Source: Nitrospirota bacterium
Lineage (GTDB): Bacteria > Nitrospirota > Nitrospiria > JACQBW01
Assembly (NCBI GenBank): GCA_016178585.1
Contig: JACOTA010000025.1
Span: 1-41,098, forward strand
Direction of reading: 5' to 3'
Length of the DNA: 41,098 nt
In this document: piece after piece, positions 40,401 to 41,098 of the stretch
Numbering within the stretch: position 1 is the first letter of the stretch
How the letters are laid out: every line of letters starts with the position of its first letter
The notes under the pieces: generated by a model
The model's input: the letters and a program-made list of their open reading frames with translations, nothing else
Told to the model about the DNA's origin: nothing
Databases searched by the model: none
Translations under genes and position numbers: made by a program

Positions 40401-41098
40401 ATCTTGTGAATCTCTCATCTTCTTCCGGGACCATGCTTTTCAGCGCATCTTCGGCTTTTACAACGACGATTAAAAGTATTTCATTAGCCAGCGGTCAGGC
40501 GACCATTTATTTCCAAGATACCAAAGCCGCTTCTCCCATCATCACGATTTCGAATGTTAACTATACTTCCGGAAGCCAGACCGAAACCATTACGGCCGCG
40601 GCGGCAAGTCAATTGGTGATGACCTCAACCGCTCAAACGGTGACGGCGGGCTCAGCCTCCGGCGCGGTGACGGTGCAGGCCCAGGATAGCTATAACAACC
40701 TGACGAGTTCGACCGCGACGGTGAATTTGAGCGCCAATTCGGGAACAATGACCTTCAGTACGACATCAGCCTTTACAACAACAACGGCGTCAATCTCCCT
40801 GACCGCGGGATCGGGGTCCTTTTATTTCAAAGACCCTGCGACGGGGACCCCAACGATTACAGCGGCCTCAACCGGGCTGACTTCAGCGACTCAAACAGAG
40901 ACGATTGCCGTGGGAGCGGCAAGCCAATTGATGATCACGACCACCGCGCAGACGGTGACGGCGGGAGTCGCGTCGGGGGGAGTGACGGTTCAGGCGCAAG
41001 ATTCCGCAGGAAACCTGACCAGTTCGACAGCAACCGTCAATTTGACTTCGACCTCCGGGACAATGACCTTCAGCACGACCTCGGCTTTTACAACCACG
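37472..41098 (+). CDS. Giant membrane-anchored repeat protein, 3' end beyond the window
   Basis: The frame is open for 1209 codons from ATG 37472 (AGGGAGA just upstream) to the window edge. Twenty cytoplasmic residues precede one membrane helix (QFFFTTLIFSVFLYFFSFYF), then a Ser/Thr/Pro/Gln-rich linker to about 105. Residues 110-333 form a domain ending SYPVTLDPLIG, as often seen before repeats in RHS- and FG-GAP-type proteins. Propeller-like repeats (PSLAFDGTNFLVAYQ, DIYGARVS) cover about 335-720, IPT-like 722-830 and a beta domain 833-935 (SLGVSPPSASVNQGSSTTYT). Tandem Ig-like repeats of 105-106 residues (QLVMTSTAQTVTAG) start at 939 and run off the edge. The order parallels the protein at 28463, so they are paralogues. 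Probably an adhesin or matrix protein. Confidence 0.85.
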   Translation, partial: MYDTYRLKHSALTLDRSANDQFFFTTLIFSVFLYFFSFYFIYQTVEILKHIRSGSTSQTISASSRTEPLSPVTSGQTIFPKAQTVPLGPQTIPQSTVQSKPSTVMNPSNALPFDLSKAIDKAIHQVKPGESITIDIAPFSHIVNDKNYEANFGESKIVFRQKADSSVKTDLELELVRIQSGGQILYSSEREKVKPEVKENHVSYRKAQNIQEIYESSSKGLEQSWVFQKPLSLEEGKDLVLLERVSTLLVPRYGLGGVIDFHDTKGNYITTYGKGTLKDASGKMAEVFPQIVPGSTEGTYDLSLTLPAGWMADASYPVTLDPLIGNKLIVAALATGDPPRASIAFDGTNYMVVWMAGAPTNTSGGAGASDLYGAVVSPNGTIVVPAARLTAIAASAANDQMYPSVAYNLGLNKFLIVYQNYISTTATNDIYGILVSYTTAFTINAGPTAIQASNNNEQFPDVATDGTAGTNNFYVVYARGGTSVRGNPVSVTNTAITGGGQLTLGTVTSNATAPSVLPKIRFATGKNIYLAVWEDFSTADTNGNIYGNTITTPTTTPTVGTSFGIAVTSTLAERYPSLAFDGTNFLVAYQRGATGGSADVYGEFVTSPAYNTISASFAISAVAASDQTNPAIAFNTTTGIYLVDWQDARTSATLPDIYGARVSTTVPPTASNVLDGTTGVLISNQGTLAKSLPAIASGGPNFYTVWRDGTTTSGNINGQLIGPPQINSVTPFSSNTVEARNPVTINSTLYGTYGTFGPDPGSAVRSTTTNNVVIGGFQIGNADVTSWSLTSGVNSSIGIVAPYATAVSGGTGVGTATVTSAGWASTPSSNLTIQDYSLGVSPPSASVNQGSSTTYTVTLTTINAFASSVTLSVPTGCPPNATCTFSPNPISGNGATSTLTVATAASTTANPYTLTIQGTGGTNNQLTHTTPASLTVTSANKLVITSLAQTVSAGASSTAVTIQAQTSGGALISTATDLVNLSSSSGTMLFSASSAFTTTIKSISLASGQATIYFQDTKAASPIITISNVNYTSGSQTETITAAAASQLVMTSTAQTVTAGSASGAVTVQAQDSYNNLTSSTATVNLSANSGTMTFSTTSAFTTTTASISLTAGSGSFYFKDPATGTPTITAASTGLTSATQTETIAVGAASQLMITTTAQTVTAGVASGGVTVQAQDSAGNLTSSTATVNLTSTSGTMTFSTTSAFTTT
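40286..41098 (+). repeat. Tandem coding repeats of 315-318 bp
   Basis: Units begin near 40286, 40604 and 40919, each encoding a ~105-residue Ig-like module with TAQTVTAG, TVQAQDS, SGTMTFSTTSAFTTT and IYFQD/FYFKDP motifs. The second and third are close in DNA sequence, suggesting recent expansion; the third is cut by the window end. Confidence 0.85.

Overview
The window looks like a chromosomal segment of a Gram-negative, probably Nitrospirota- or Desulfobacterota-like bacterium. The pointers are a two-subunit pyruvate carboxylase, an M50 protease-trpS-scpA-scpB run, a CooT nickel protein, a periplasmic c-type cytochrome, a TIGR04442-like protein and very large exported repeat proteins. The phylum is inferred from gene content only. 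No rRNA, tRNA, CRISPR array, transposase or phage gene was recognised.

Region 1 (1-6390) is visibly AT-richer than the rest and is the wreck of a polymorphic-toxin locus. It has SpvB-like/RHS gene fragments, two copies of one C-terminal toxin tip (each broken by different lesions), three copies of a CPCC zinc-binding putative immunity gene (one only partly in the window), two copies of a small frameshifted exported-protein gene, and three copies (one truncated) of a PsbP-like membrane-anchored protein gene. Long direct repeats join these pieces.

Region 2 (6395-18565) is mostly housekeeping: a TPR plus periplasmic-binding-protein gene, pycA-pycB-M50-trpS, scpA-scpB, cooT, and a zinc ABC importer (znuA-znuC-znuB) whose permease ends in a 64-residue tail with 22 histidines. 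Clear sigma-70 promoters precede scpA and cooT.

Region 3 (18574-28124) holds a TIGR04442-like gene on the minus strand, an oligopeptide importer without ATPases whose binding-protein gene has lost its signal peptide to a 139-141-bp MITE, a monohaem cytochrome c, a Nudix hydrolase, and a minus-strand glycosyltransferase fused to an NTF2-like domain. Both minus-strand genes have a -10 box 7-8 nt before the ATG, the layout of leaderless mRNAs. Two repeat families run through regions 2 and 3: a MITE with 17-bp terminal inverted repeats (five copies), and a GC-rich double-hairpin element that sits directly on start codons.

Region 4 (28125-41098) encodes a surface system. It comprises a 2392-residue secreted protein (propeller-like repeats, IPT, seven FG-GAP and eleven Fn3 repeats), a co-transcribed lipoprotein, and a second giant, membrane-anchored paralogue that runs off the window. 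Both giant genes follow -24/-12 elements matching the sigma-54 consensus with correct GG-N10-GC spacing. That implies a shared RpoN-controlled adhesion or matrix programme, the most interesting regulatory observation here.
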